Below are positions 1 to 8,592 of a stretch of 64,000 bases of DNA, piece by piece. Source of the stretch: Cupriavidus taiwanensis LMG 19424. GTDB taxonomy: Bacteria; Pseudomonadota; Gammaproteobacteria; Burkholderiales; Burkholderiaceae. The translations under genes and the position numbers were made by a program. The stretch lies in contig NC_010530.1 of assembly GCF_000069785.1 (NCBI RefSeq), forward strand, positions 2,164,001-2,228,000, in the 5' to 3' direction. The notes below the pieces were generated by a model. That model was given only the letters and a program-made list of their open reading frames with translations. It made no database searches and had not been told where the DNA came from. The first letter of the stretch is position 1. Each line of letters starts with the position of its first letter.

Positions 1-419
1 GCCAGCGTGGCGAAGGTGGCCAGGGACAGCAGGGCCAGCACGCCATAGACGATGCGCAGCACCAGCTGCGGGCCTTCGGGCAGCCCGCTGGAGACCGCCA
101 TCAGGCCCAGCACGATCGCGCCCGCGCCGGCGAGCGCGCCCGGATGCGCGGGCACGCCGTAGTAGACCCGCACGCCGCGGTAGATCAGCAGCCAGCCGGC
201 GACGAAGACGAATGCGCCCAGCGTGCCGAGCTGGCCCGTACCGCTGGCAGCGCTGACCGCCAGCGCCAGGCCCGCGGCCGACACCAGCACATGGCCGAAG
301 GCCCATAGCCGCCCCGCGGTGCTCGCGCGCAGCGCGAACACCAGCCCCGCCGCGATGATCAGCGTGCCGCAGAAAAACACCATCATCACCACCGCAATGG
401 TCTGCTGGTCCAGATGCAA
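1..419 (-). CDS. Membrane protein, N-terminal part (runs off window)
   Basis: An open frame on the minus strand starts with TTG at 419 and continues past base 1, so only the first 139 codons are visible. The start is chosen because GAGGAAA lies about 8 nt upstream of the TTG and no ATG fits. The visible protein is almost entirely hydrophobic: about five membrane segments separated by short arginine-containing turns, beginning MHLDQQTIAVVMMVFFCGTL. An N-terminus of this kind often precedes a cytoplasmic GGDEF domain in this group of bacteria, but that part is outside the window, so the function is not shown. It is transcribed away from the gene-poor stretch 420-1057. Confidence 0.6.
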   Translation of the reverse strand, partial: MHLDQQTIAVVMMVFFCGTLIIAAGLVFALRASTAGRLWAFGHVLVSAAGLALAVSAASGTGQLGTLGAFVFVAGWLLIYRGVRVYYGVPAHPGALAGAGAIVLGLMAVSSGLPEGPQLVLRIVYGVLALLSLATFATL

Positions 420-1057
420 GGGATTTCCTCAAGGATGCCGTCCGCCTGCCGTCAATACCGATCGGCGGGTATCGGGCCACGGGGGCGCGACGCGAGGCAT
501 GCGGGCGCTGATTTCACAAGATGTGACGTGCGCTGTTTTTCATGCCAGCCGCATGATAGCCCGCGCGGGCGCTTGCTTGGCACCCCCTGCAAGCCGGGTC
601 GGCTGGGCTTCACCTGGCGGGTGCATTCTGGGCGGCGCCGGATGGCATGGCACCTGAGCGCAGACAGGCGTCGGCGCCTGCCCTCCTCGGCATGCCAGGC
701 CGCGCTGCCCCGTCGCTGTCAACGGTTCGCGCAGGGCTGCAGCGTCACCGCCGCGAGCGAGAACCACGCGGCATGGTGGCGTTTTTCTGCAACACCTGTC
801 GGTGCAGCCCGACCGGGACTCCCGTCGCGCAAGCGCCTCCTGCGCCCTCTGAACCACCGCATGCGCCACATCGCGTGGCCCGCGCTTAGCCTATTCGCCA
901 CTCCTGGCTTTGCAAGCGGAATCAGCGGGGAATTCCACGCGGCTTTTTGCTTAAGCGGGCGCTGCACCGGATGGATAGAATCATGCGTCGCTCAACTTCG
1001 CACCATCCTGCTGTTCCCGCCGCAATGTCTCATCGCCGTGCTATCCCCGACCCTGGT
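420..1057. other. Gene-poor stretch, no supported gene
   Basis: This 638-base stretch separates the leftward membrane gene from a small rightward gene. Open frames are present on both strands, but they overlap each other, are rich in Arg/Pro/Ala/Gly and show no recognisable motif, as expected from GC-rich noncoding DNA. I see no tRNA, no convincing riboswitch and no repeat. The 5' leaders of both flanking genes presumably lie here. Confidence 0.5.
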
Positions 1058-1291
1058 ATGACCATTTCCGCACTCTCGCTCGGTGCCATCCTGGACGACC
1101 TGCGCAGCGCGCCGCGGCCGCTGACGTCGGCGGAATATGCATACCTGGCCCAGCTGCGGCAACGCATCGTCACCGGCGACGCAGACCTGTGGACCACGCT
1201 GGAAACCGCGGGGGTGCCGTGCAGCGAACGCCGCCTGTCGCCAGAAGTTGTGCTGGCACTGACCGCGATCGGCCAGTTGCCGATGCACTGA
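1058..1291 (+). CDS. Small hypothetical protein, 77 aa
   Basis: I do not recognise this protein. The ATG at 1058 begins a compact sequence, MTISALSLGAILDDL, with no signal peptide or membrane segment. It reads as an alpha-helical soluble protein (two or three amphipathic helices) and ends LTAIGQLPMH. The longer in-frame reading from 947 adds an Arg/His/Pro-rich stretch that looks like translated noncoding DNA, so the later start is preferred. It stands alone, 156 nt ahead of the LysR-like gene. Codon use is normal for the window. Confidence 0.45.
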   Translation: MTISALSLGAILDDLRSAPRPLTSAEYAYLAQLRQRIVTGDADLWTTLETAGVPCSERRLSPEVVLALTAIGQLPMH

Positions 1292-1447
1292 GTCGGCCGC
1301 AGCTGCGGGAATCGCCAGAAGATTCCGCACTGCATTTCTGAATCCGGGGGCCCACCACCCCCGCGCGGCCCCGATACGATCGAGCCCACTTCGATCCGCC
1401 GGGGACCCGAACAGCGCGCGAGCGCGAAACCGCCCCCCGGCCATGAC

Positions 1448-1816
1448 ATGGGCATGGCTAACCGAATCAACCGGCGCGTCTCTTTTCTCTCCTTGCGTGT
1501 CTTTGTCGCGATGATGCAGCATCGCGACGCCAGCCGCGCCGCCGAGGCGCTCGGCATCCAGCCGCAACGGCTCTATTACCAGCTGCGCCAGCTCGAGGCC
1601 GCGCTCGGCATGCCGCTGTTCCAGCCGTGCGGCGCGGCCTGGCTGCCGACGGCGGCCGGGCTCAATGCCTTGCCCAAAGTGCGCGGCATGCTCGACATCT
1701 GGGAGCAGGTCCAGGCCAGCACCCGCGCGCGGCGCTGCGCGCAGGCCGACCTGCCGCGCGAGCGCTGCGCGGTGCGCGTCGGTGCGGCCTTCTGGGTGCG
1801 GCAGGCCACGATGTAG
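1448..1816 (+). CDS. Stand-alone LysR-type HTH protein, 122 aa
   Basis: Residues about 13-75 match the winged helix-turn-helix of LysR-type regulators: FLSLRVFVAMMQHRDASRAA followed by the recognition-helix region ALGIQPQRLYYQLRQLEAAL and a wing around GMPLFQP. LysR proteins are normally about 300 residues with a periplasmic-binding-like effector domain. Here the frame stops at 122 residues and the next gene on the other strand ends only 2 nt later, so the effector domain is absent. It may be a decayed regulator or a constitutive DNA-binding protein. MGMANR gives two nearby possible starts (1448 or 1454). Confidence 0.6.
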   Translation: MGMANRINRRVSFLSLRVFVAMMQHRDASRAAEALGIQPQRLYYQLRQLEAALGMPLFQPCGAAWLPTAAGLNALPKVRGMLDIWEQVQASTRARRCAQADLPRERCAVRVGAAFWVRQATM

Positions 1817-1818
1817 GC

Positions 1819-2589
1819 TCAGGCGAGCCGTTCGCAGTGATAGGCCTCGGTACGGTATGGAAAGGCGACCTCGGCGCGGCCCGACAGCGCCGCATGCTGG
1901 TCGATGAGGTCGTGCAGGCGCGCCCGCACGCGGGCCTGCTCCGGCTCTGGCAGCGATGCAATAAAGCTGACCGACATGACGCGGTCCACGATCACCTGCT
2001 GTGGCGGCCCCACATGCGCGTAGGGCAGGCTCTGCCGCGACAGCGGCCCGAAGCCCTCGGCGGGAAAAACCCGTTTCCAGTCGCCCTTGTAGAAGCGCGG
2101 GGCGTCGCCTTCATGCGGCGCCATGATGGCAGTCAGCCGCGCCACCCAGTCCACGCTTTCATCCCGGACGTTCCATACCAGTCCGAGCCGGCCGCCGGGC
2201 CGCAGCACGCGGCGGATCTCGGCCAGCGCCCGTGCGTTGGCAAACCAGTGGAACGCCTGCGCGCAGACCACCACGTCGACACTGGCATCCGCCAGCGGGA
2301 TCGCCTCGGCGCTGCCTTCCAGGACTTGCACCGGTGCCACCGCGGCCGCCAGTTGCGCGCGCATCTGCGCCACCGGCTCCACGGCGATCACCTCGGCGCC
2401 GGTCTGCACCAGCCAGCGCGTGAACTTGCCGGTGCCGGCCCCGAGGTCGAGCACGGCACGGCCGGCATGCAGGTCGAGCGTGCCGCGCAGCCACGCGTCG
2501 ATTTCGGCTGGGTATTCGGGGCGTCCGCGCGCGTAGGTATCGGCCTGGCTGGCGAAACCCCGCGCGGCGGCTTGATGGATGGCGGTCAT
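1819..2589 (-). CDS. Class I SAM-dependent methyltransferase
   Basis: This 256-residue protein has the class I (Rossmann) methyltransferase pattern. Motif I, VLDLGAGTGKF, is at residues 46-56, followed by an acidic residue ending strand 2 (VIAVEP) and a post-I segment VDVVVCAQAFHWF. The C-terminal LRPGGRLGLVW is typical of motif III. The AQAFHWF signature is common in UbiE/COQ5-like enzymes of unknown substrate. No signal peptide is present, so it should be cytosolic. It lies 61 nt downstream of the sulfonate-type permease gene on the same strand and may be read through from that operon. The substrate cannot be deduced. Confidence 0.8.
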   Translation of the reverse strand: MTAIHQAAARGFASQADTYARGRPEYPAEIDAWLRGTLDLHAGRAVLDLGAGTGKFTRWLVQTGAEVIAVEPVAQMRAQLAAAVAPVQVLEGSAEAIPLADASVDVVVCAQAFHWFANARALAEIRRVLRPGGRLGLVWNVRDESVDWVARLTAIMAPHEGDAPRFYKGDWKRVFPAEGFGPLSRQSLPYAHVGPPQQVIVDRVMSVSFIASLPEPEQARVRARLHDLIDQHAALSGRAEVAFPYRTEAYHCERLA

Positions 2590-2650
2590 GGGCGGGCTCC
2601 GGTTAGTTGCCGGTGCCGTAGCCTACGCGCTTGCGCGGCATCGGACAAGG

Positions 2651-3532
2651 CTAGTGCTGCATGCCCCAGCGGCGCACGGTCAGCCGCTCCAGCGTGGTGA
2701 ACACCAGCCCCTCGACCAGCAGGCCGATCAGGATCACCGCGGCCAGTCCCGCGAACACGCGGTCGGTATAGAGCTCGTTGCGGTTCTGGAAGATAAACCA
2801 GCCCAACCCGCCCTGCCCCGACGACGCGCCGAACACCAGTTCGGCGGCGATCAGCGTGCGCCAGGCAAAGGCCCAGCCGATCTTCAGCCCGGACAGGATC
2901 GCGGGCAGCGCCGCCGGCACCAGCACCAGCGCGACGTAGCGCAGCCCGCGCAGGCCGTAGTTGCGTCCGGCCATGCGCAGCGTCGGCGGCACCGCGCGAA
3001 AGCCCGCGTACATATTCAGCGCCAGCGGCCACAGCACCGAATGGATCAGCACGAACACGAGGCTGCCGGTCCCGAGCCCGAACCACAGCAGCGCCAGCGG
3101 CAACAGCGCAATCGCCGGCAGCGGATTGAACATGGCGGTCAGCGTGTCCAGCAGGTCGCGCCCGATCCGCGTCGATACCGCCAGCGAGGTCAGCACGAAC
3201 GCCAGTACGATGCCGGCGGCATAGCCGCGCAGCAGCACGGAAAGGGAGATCGCCGCCTTGCCCGGCAGCTCGCCGCTAGTCACCGCGGCGCCAAAGGCGC
3301 GCAGCGTGGCCAGGCACGAGGGCAGCAGCAGGTCGTTGTCCTGGACGCGCGCCACCGCTTCCCAGATCAGTCCCAGCGCCAGCAGGATCAGCGCCTTGCG
3401 CAGCCAGTCCTGCTGCCACGCACGCTGGTGCCACGGCAACGCGCGCGCCAGCGGGGCTTCGGTGAACGGCTCGGGCTCGCGCTCGTATTCGGGCCGCAGC
3501 GGATCGGCCAGGGTCAAACCAGGTTGCGTCAT
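2651..3532 (-). CDS. ABC transporter permease, SsuC/TauC-like
   Basis: This 293-residue inner-membrane protein has about six hydrophobic segments after a polar N-terminus of about 45 residues. The cytoplasmic EAA loop is recognisable at about residues 188-217 (AGRNYGLRGLRYVALVLVPA). This is the family that moves nitrate, sulfonate and taurine across the inner membrane. It is the last transporter gene of the leftward set: binding protein (4387-5397), ATPase (3548-4384, 15 nt upstream), permease. As the only permease in the set, it should homodimerise. The neighbouring TauD-like oxygenase suggests an organosulfonate substrate, but specificity is inferred. Confidence 0.85.
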   Translation of the reverse strand: MTQPGLTLADPLRPEYEREPEPFTEAPLARALPWHQRAWQQDWLRKALILLALGLIWEAVARVQDNDLLLPSCLATLRAFGAAVTSGELPGKAAISLSVLLRGYAAGIVLAFVLTSLAVSTRIGRDLLDTLTAMFNPLPAIALLPLALLWFGLGTGSLVFVLIHSVLWPLALNMYAGFRAVPPTLRMAGRNYGLRGLRYVALVLVPAALPAILSGLKIGWAFAWRTLIAAELVFGASSGQGGLGWFIFQNRNELYTDRVFAGLAAVILIGLLVEGLVFTTLERLTVRRWGMQH

Positions 3533-3547
3533 GATGCGATGTCGGTT

Positions 3548-4384
3548 TCAGCGTGCCGCAGCGCTGCGCGCTGGTGGCGGGTCAATGGTGGCCGGCGCGT
3601 CGAACAGCAGGCCGTGGATGCGCTGCGCCGCGGCCTGGAATTCGGCGCTGCCCTGGCTCGCCAGGGTGAACTGGTGGCTGTTGAGCTCCGCACGCACGCG
3701 GCCGGGATGCGGCGACAGCAACAGGATGCGGCTGCCCACCACCAGCGCCTCTTCGATCGAATGCGTGACGAACATCAAGGTGAAGGCCGCGTCGTCCCAC
3801 AGCGCCAGCAGCTCTTCCTGCATGCGCCGGCGCGTGAGCGCGTCCAGCGCGGCAAAGGGCTCGTCCATCAGCAGCACCTTGGGGCGCATGGCCAGCGCGC
3901 GCGCGATCGCCACGCGCTGCTTCATGCCGCCCGACAGCGTATGCGGGTAGGCATCGGCAAAATCGGCCAGCCCGACCTTGTGCAGGCTGTCCAGCGCCAG
4001 CTCGCGCGCCTCCGGCCGCGACAGCCTGCGCGCCTGCCGCAGCGGGAACATCACGTTCTGCACCACCGTTTTCCACGGCGGCAGCTGGTCGAACTCCTGG
4101 AACACCACGATGCGGTCCGGGCCGGGCTGCAGCACCCGCCGGCCTTCGAGCCGGATCTCGCCCTCGCTGGGCGGAACGAATCCGGCAACCGCCTTCAGCA
4201 GCGTGGACTTGCCACAGCCGGACGGGCCCAGCAGCACGAAGCGGTCGCCGGCATGCACGTCGAAGCTGACGCGATGGGTGGCACGCACGATGCGCTCGGG
4301 CGTGCGGTATTCCAGCGACACGCCGTCCACCTGCAGCAGGGGCGCGGGCCGGTCCGACACCACGCGCAGGCTGTGGGTGGCCAT
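3548..4384 (-). CDS. ABC transporter ATPase, SsuB/TauB-like
   Basis: This 278-residue nucleotide-binding subunit energises the importer. Walker A GPSGCGKST is at 53-61, the signature LSGGMKQRV starts at 150, Walker B VLLMDEPF is at 170-177 and the H-loop histidine is at 208 (VTHS). The ATG at 4384 is preferred over the upstream in-frame start because it lies 2 nt beyond the stop of the binding-protein gene, giving tight coupling. The longer N-terminus would overlap that gene. Family: nitrate/sulfonate/taurine importers, acting on the cytosolic face with the permease at 2651-3532. Confidence 0.87.
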   Translation of the reverse strand: MATHSLRVVSDRPAPLLQVDGVSLEYRTPERIVRATHRVSFDVHAGDRFVLLGPSGCGKSTLLKAVAGFVPPSEGEIRLEGRRVLQPGPDRIVVFQEFDQLPPWKTVVQNVMFPLRQARRLSRPEARELALDSLHKVGLADFADAYPHTLSGGMKQRVAIARALAMRPKVLLMDEPFAALDALTRRRMQEELLALWDDAAFTLMFVTHSIEEALVVGSRILLLSPHPGRVRAELNSHQFTLASQGSAEFQAAAQRIHGLLFDAPATIDPPPARSAAAR

Positions 4385-4386
4385 GC

Positions 4387-5397
4387 TCAGCTCCCTTGCG
4401 CGGTCACGGGGTCCGCGAAGAAGTAGTCCTGCCACGACTTCGGCTGGTTGCGGATCGCGCCGACGCGATGCATGAATGAGGCCAGCACAAAGGTGTTCTG
4501 CGGTGCCACGCGAAACTGCACCTGCGGGTTCTTCAGCACGCGCAGCAGCAGCGCGCGGTCGGTGCGGGCCTTGCTCTGGCGCAGGTAGATGTCCGCGGCG
4601 GCCTCGGGATTGGCGGTGGCAAAGGCTGCGGCTTCGGCCAGCGCATCGACAAAGGCGCGATATGTTTTCGGGTTGTCGTTGCGGAACTTCTCGGTGGCGT
4701 ACAGCACCGTGGACGAACTCGGCCCGCCCAGCACGTCATACGAGTTCAGCACGATGCGCGCATTCGGGTTGCCGGCCAGCTCCTGCTCCTGGAACGGCGG
4801 GTTGCCGAAGTGGCCGGTGATCTCGGTGCCGCCGGAGATGATGGCTGCGGCGGCATCCGGATGCGGCACCGCCACGGTCCATTTGTCGAGCCGGTTGTAT
4901 TCCTTGTCGCCCCACTGCTTTGCCGCAGCCAGTTGCAGCACGCGCGACTGCACCGATACGCCCACCGCCGGCAGCGCGATGCGGTCCTTCTCGGTGAAAT
5001 CGGCGATCGACTTCACCTTGGGGTTGTTGCTCACCAGGTAGTACGGGAAGTTGCCCAGCGACGCTACGCCGCGCACGTTCTGCTTGCCGTGGGTGCGGTC
5101 CCACAGCGTCAGCAGCGGGCCCACGCCGGCGCCGGCGATATCGATGGCACCGGACAGCAGCGCGTCATTGACCGCGGCGCCGCCCGACAGCTGGGTCCAT
5201 TCGACCTTGATGTCGACACCCTGCTGCTTGCCGTGCTTCTCGATCAGCTGCTGGTCGCGCGCCACGTTGAGCAGCAGGTAGACCACGCCGAACTGTTCGG
5301 CGATGCGCAGCTTGCCTTCGGCGTGCGCGCTGCCGGTGATGGCCAGGCCGGCGCTCAGCGCCAGCAGGCCGAGCTTGCGGGAAAAACGAGAAAACAT
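4387..5397 (-). CDS. Periplasmic sulfonate/nitrate-type binding protein
   Basis: This 336-residue protein starts with a Sec signal peptide, probably cleaved after AHA at residue 26-27 (ITGSAHA/EGKLRIAEQFG). The mature part has the two-lobed SsuA/TauA/NrtA pattern: an early strand-loop YLLLNVARDQQLIEKHGKQQ, then ALLSGAIDIAGAGVGPLLTLW. There is no lipobox cysteine, so it should be soluble in the periplasm. It delivers substrate to the permease/ATPase encoded immediately downstream. The dioxygenase gene 81 nt upstream makes a taurine- or alkylsulfonate-like ligand plausible, though residues cannot confirm it. Confidence 0.83.
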   Translation of the reverse strand: MFSRFSRKLGLLALSAGLAITGSAHAEGKLRIAEQFGVVYLLLNVARDQQLIEKHGKQQGVDIKVEWTQLSGGAAVNDALLSGAIDIAGAGVGPLLTLWDRTHGKQNVRGVASLGNFPYYLVSNNPKVKSIADFTEKDRIALPAVGVSVQSRVLQLAAAKQWGDKEYNRLDKWTVAVPHPDAAAAIISGGTEITGHFGNPPFQEQELAGNPNARIVLNSYDVLGGPSSSTVLYATEKFRNDNPKTYRAFVDALAEAAAFATANPEAAADIYLRQSKARTDRALLLRVLKNPQVQFRVAPQNTFVLASFMHRVGAIRNQPKSWQDYFFADPVTAQGS

Positions 5398-5478
5398 GAT
5401 CAGGACTCCGGAGGATACGGTGGATTGGCGCTCGCCACTGCGAGCGCCCTGGGATGACTTGCGAAACCGCTGCCGCCT

Positions 5479-6408
5479 TCAGCGCGGCACGTCGCCTTCG
5501 ATGGTGGTGCGGTACATCACGCGCCGCAGCTCCGGCGGACAGCCCGCGGCAAGATGCAGCAGCGAGCGGTTGTCCCAGAACACCAGGTCGTGCGGCTGCC
5601 ACTGGTGGCGGTAGATGTGAGCGGGCTTGACGCTGTGCGCGAACAACTGGTCCAGCAGATCGCGGCTTTCATCTTCGGGCAGGCCGACGATGCGAGTGGT
5701 GAAATGTTCGCTGACAAACAAGGCCTTGCGTCCCGTTTCCGGATGGGTGCGCACCACCGGCTGCAGCACCGGCCTGACCTGCGCGACCTGCTCCGGCGTC
5801 AGGTTGGGCCGCCAGGGGCTGCGTTGCTGCAACTCGGCGTAGCGCGCCAGGTAGGTGTGCTCGGCCTGCAGGCCGTCGACGGCACGTTGCAGCGCGGCCG
5901 GCAACGTGTCCCACGCCAGGTGCATGTTGGCGAACAACGTATCGCCGCCCTCGGCCGGCAGTTCGCGTGCATGCAGCAGCGAGCCGAGGCTGGGCTTTTC
6001 CTTGTACGACAGGTCCGAATGCCAGAAGTGGCCGGCATCGCCGAGCCCGATCGGCTTGCCGTTCTCGACCACGTTGGACACCACCAGCACCTCTGGATGC
6101 CCCGGCAGCTGGAACTGGTGCAGCACGTGGATCTGCAGCGGGCCGAAGCGGCGGCTGAAGCCGATCTGCTGTGCCGGCGTGATCTGCTGGTCGCGGAACA
6201 CCACCACGTGGTAGTCGAGGTGGGCGCGATGGATGCGGGCAAAATCCGCGTCGGACAGCGGCTGCGACAAGTCGAGCCCGATCACTTCCGCGCCCAGCGG
6301 CGCGTCCAGCGGACGGATCTCGAAGTTGCCCGAGTCTGCGGAAAATGCGGTGGAAAGCGGCGCGCTCTGCTGGCGCGAAACACTGGCGTGGGCGGTTGCG
6401 GTCGTCAT
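5479..6408 (-). CDS. TauD-family Fe(II)/2-oxoglutarate dioxygenase
   Basis: Enzymes of this family hydroxylate the carbon next to a sulfonate (or a sulfate ester), which then falls apart to an aldehyde and sulfite (or sulfate), using O2 and 2-oxoglutarate. The 309-residue protein keeps the metal triad: H130 and D132 (HFWHSDLSY) and the distal H285 (DNRSLLHLA), with arginines at 296/300 for 2-oxoglutarate. The start at 6408 (MTTATAH) is chosen because the upstream in-frame extension is Arg/Cys-rich and unlike the family. It sits between the sulfite dehydrogenase pair and the ABC importer. Whether taurine, an alkylsulfonate or a sulfate ester is the substrate is not resolved. Confidence 0.85.
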   Translation of the reverse strand: MTTATAHASVSRQQSAPLSTAFSADSGNFEIRPLDAPLGAEVIGLDLSQPLSDADFARIHRAHLDYHVVVFRDQQITPAQQIGFSRRFGPLQIHVLHQFQLPGHPEVLVVSNVVENGKPIGLGDAGHFWHSDLSYKEKPSLGSLLHARELPAEGGDTLFANMHLAWDTLPAALQRAVDGLQAEHTYLARYAELQQRSPWRPNLTPEQVAQVRPVLQPVVRTHPETGRKALFVSEHFTTRIVGLPEDESRDLLDQLFAHSVKPAHIYRHQWQPHDLVFWDNRSLLHLAAGCPPELRRVMYRTTIEGDVPR

Positions 6409-6561
6409 GGCAAGCTCTGGCATACGGGGGAAGCCGATGCGACATCCGGGATGCCGCGTACAAGCTTGCACTGTAGAGAGCCGGCCATTGCACGGTCAAC
6501 GAATCATATTGCTGGCCCTTATCCGCTTATCGCATATCCATGTCTCGACATTTGCCAGCCA

Positions 6562-7149
6562 TCAGGGCTTGCCGGGGCAAGCGCTGCGGCACGGCACGTT
6601 GGCCGTATCCGGGCGCGCGTCGGCGACAAAGCCATCACGGTTCGGCATCTTCACCTGCGGCAGCGTGCGCGCGTCCAGCACGGCATCTGCGGGCAGGATG
6701 CCGTTCTTGTGCAGCAGCCACGCGGTGACGGCATAGACCTCGTCCGGCGCCAGGCTCTGCGGCGCGTTGTAGGGCATGGCACGGTTGATGAAGTCGAATA
6801 CCGTGGTCGCGTAGGGCCAGAAGCTGCCGATGGTCTTGACCGGGTCCTTGCCCCTGGCGGCGTCCTTCAGCGTGCCCTGCCCGCCCACCAGCGCATCGGC
6901 CGGCTTGCCTTCGCCATTGACGCCGTGACACGCGGCACAGTGCTGCGCATAGACCTGCTGGCCCCGCGCGACCGTGCCGCTGCCCGGCGGCAGGCCCGTG
7001 CCGTCCGGGGTCACGTCGATATTCCACGCGGCAAGGTCGCGCTCGCTGGCGGGGCGGCCTATGCCGTAGGTCTGCGCAAGGACCGTTTGGGCAGCGCAAG
7101 CCAGCGCCAGCACGGCGGCGGCACCACTGATTCGTTCAAGCGCGCGCAT
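6562..7149 (-). CDS. Mono-heme cytochrome c, sulfite dehydrogenase partner
   Basis: A 195-residue periplasmic c-type cytochrome. A signal peptide ends near residue 25 (TVLAQ). The heme site CAACH is at 71-75, and the likely axial methionine is M125 in INRAMPYNAP. The true start is the ATG at 7149, which overlaps the stop of the upstream molybdoenzyme gene by 14 nt, so the two are translationally linked. It should take electrons from that enzyme. The sequence resembles the SoxD/SorB group, but only one heme motif is present, whereas classical SoxD carries two, so it looks more SorB-like in architecture. Confidence 0.8.
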   Translation of the reverse strand: MRALERISGAAAVLALACAAQTVLAQTYGIGRPASERDLAAWNIDVTPDGTGLPPGSGTVARGQQVYAQHCAACHGVNGEGKPADALVGGQGTLKDAARGKDPVKTIGSFWPYATTVFDFINRAMPYNAPQSLAPDEVYAVTAWLLHKNGILPADAVLDARTLPQVKMPNRDGFVADARPDTANVPCRSACPGKP

Positions 7150-8377
7150 TGGCAATGCTCCCGTCCGCGGCCACGCGCCAGCGCTGGATCGCGTTGTAGT
7201 GATAGGTGGAAGCCACGCCGCGCGCGGCCACGAGCTGGTCCGGCGTGGGCTGGACGTTGCCGGCTTCGTCGATGGCGCGGCTCTCCAGCGAAGCTGGCCC
7301 GCCATCCCAGCGCCACGGCAGGCGGAAGCGCACCAGCGCGCGGTCCAGCACCGGCTCCTGCAGCTGCGCCTCGCGCCAGCTGCGGCCGCCATCGACCGAG
7401 ACCTCGACGCGGCGGATGCGCCCGTGGCCCGACCACGCCAGGCCCGAGATCTCATAGAACCCGCGCTCACGCAGCTTGTGATCCGGCGCGGGGAAGGTGA
7501 TCACGGACTTCACATCCATCAGGAAGGTGAACTGCCGCGCGCTGCCGTCGGGCAGGGAATCCGTGTATTTCGAAGTCTCTTCGCGCGACATGAACGGCGC
7601 GCGCCCCAGCTTCAGGCGCCGCAGCCACTTGATGGACATGTTGCCCTCATAGCCCGGCAGGAACAGCCGCAGCGGATAGCCGTGCTCGGGCCGCAGCATC
7701 TCGCCGTTCTGCGCATAGACCAGCAGCGCGTCTTCCAGCGCCTTGGCCAGCGGCACGCTGCGCGTCATGGCCGCGCCATCGGCGCCCTCGGCCAGCACCC
7801 AGGCCGCATCGGGCGCCACGCCGGCTTCGTCCAGCACCACGGACAACGGCACGCCGGTCCACTCACAGCAAGACAGCAAGCCATGGCTGATCTGCACCGA
7901 CTTCGCACCGGGCGCTTTCCACTCGCGCCCGGTGTTGCCCGAGCACTCCAGAAAATGGATGCGGGACACCGACGGCAGGCGCACCAGGTCGTCCATGGTG
8001 AAGATACGCGGGCGCGCCACCAGCCCGTGCACCGCCAGCCGGTGCTGCGCCGGGTCGATCAGCGGGATGCCGGCGTGATGGCGCTCGAACACCAGCCCGG
8101 TCGGCGTGATGATGCCGCGCAGGTCCTGCAGCGGCGTCATCGACGAGTTGGCGCCGGGCACCGGCGCCGCGCTGCGGCTGCGCCGCACCACGTCTTTCTC
8201 GAACGGGGATGGCTGGCCGTAGGCATGCCACAGCACGGGCTCGCCCGGCGTGCGCGTCCACGGCGCAACCGTCAGGGGTTCAGCGCGCGCCGCAGTGGCG
8301 GCGCCGGCCGCGGCGGCGCCCAGCACCGCCCCGCGCTGCAGGAAGCGCCGGCGGCCGGAACTCAGGTCATTGCTCAT
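7136..8377 (-). CDS. SoxC-like sulfite dehydrogenase (molybdenum subunit)
   Basis: A 413-residue member of the sulfite oxidase/SoxC family, oxidising sulfite to sulfate in the periplasm. The N-terminus has a twin-arginine signal (GRRRFLQRG, about 8-16), consistent with export of a folded molybdenum protein. The molybdenum-ligand cysteine is C145 in IHFLECSGN. The SoxC-type lead-in LIDPAQHRLAVHGLV and the C-terminal dimerisation domain are present. It overlaps the cytochrome gene by 14 nt. Located between two desulfonation operons, it probably detoxifies or respires sulfite released by the dioxygenases rather than serving a full Sox system: no soxXYZAB is present here. Confidence 0.85.
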   Translation of the reverse strand: MSNDLSSGRRRFLQRGAVLGAAAAGAATAARAEPLTVAPWTRTPGEPVLWHAYGQPSPFEKDVVRRSRSAAPVPGANSSMTPLQDLRGIITPTGLVFERHHAGIPLIDPAQHRLAVHGLVARPRIFTMDDLVRLPSVSRIHFLECSGNTGREWKAPGAKSVQISHGLLSCCEWTGVPLSVVLDEAGVAPDAAWVLAEGADGAAMTRSVPLAKALEDALLVYAQNGEMLRPEHGYPLRLFLPGYEGNMSIKWLRRLKLGRAPFMSREETSKYTDSLPDGSARQFTFLMDVKSVITFPAPDHKLRERGFYEISGLAWSGHGRIRRVEVSVDGGRSWREAQLQEPVLDRALVRFRLPWRWDGGPASLESRAIDEAGNVQPTPDQLVAARGVASTYHYNAIQRWRVAADGSIANARA

Positions 8378-8592
8378 CGTGAGGGCGTGGTCAGTCTGGT
8401 AGCGATCAAAATGCGCAGACTGTAGGACAGCACCGGCACTTGGCCAACGAAGAAGAATGCATGCCGATATGCCGACGCCGCGCTGCGCGCCATATGCGCG
8501 GGGCCGATAACCAAAGCCGGAATCATTCGTTCTGGTCCGCGCGCAGCGCCGCTTATCGTGGAGCCGTCCTCAACTTCAAGAAGGCCTGCACG
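8378..8592. promoter_or_regulatory. Divergent intergenic region between two organosulfur operons
   Basis: These 215 bases separate the leftward sulfite dehydrogenase operon from the rightward ABC-transporter operon, so both promoters must lie here. The stretch is locally less GC-rich than its surroundings and contains the dyad CGCGC-CATAT-GCGCG (about 8486-8500), followed by CGATAACC and AATCATTCG. A LysR-type sulfur regulator (CysB/SsuR family) would be the expected controller of such operons. No site can be assigned with certainty from sequence alone. Confidence 0.4.

Noticed and set aside
2579..4426. 615-residue plus-strand frame opposite the permease and ATPase
   Set aside because: Antisense to an ATPase with Walker A, signature and Walker B motifs; itself a Gln/Arg/His-rich string with no motif.
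5554..7500. 648-residue plus-strand frame opposite the dioxygenase and cytochrome genes
   Set aside because: Shadow of well-supported minus-strand genes with heme and metal-binding motifs; Arg/Gln/His-rich composition and no family features.
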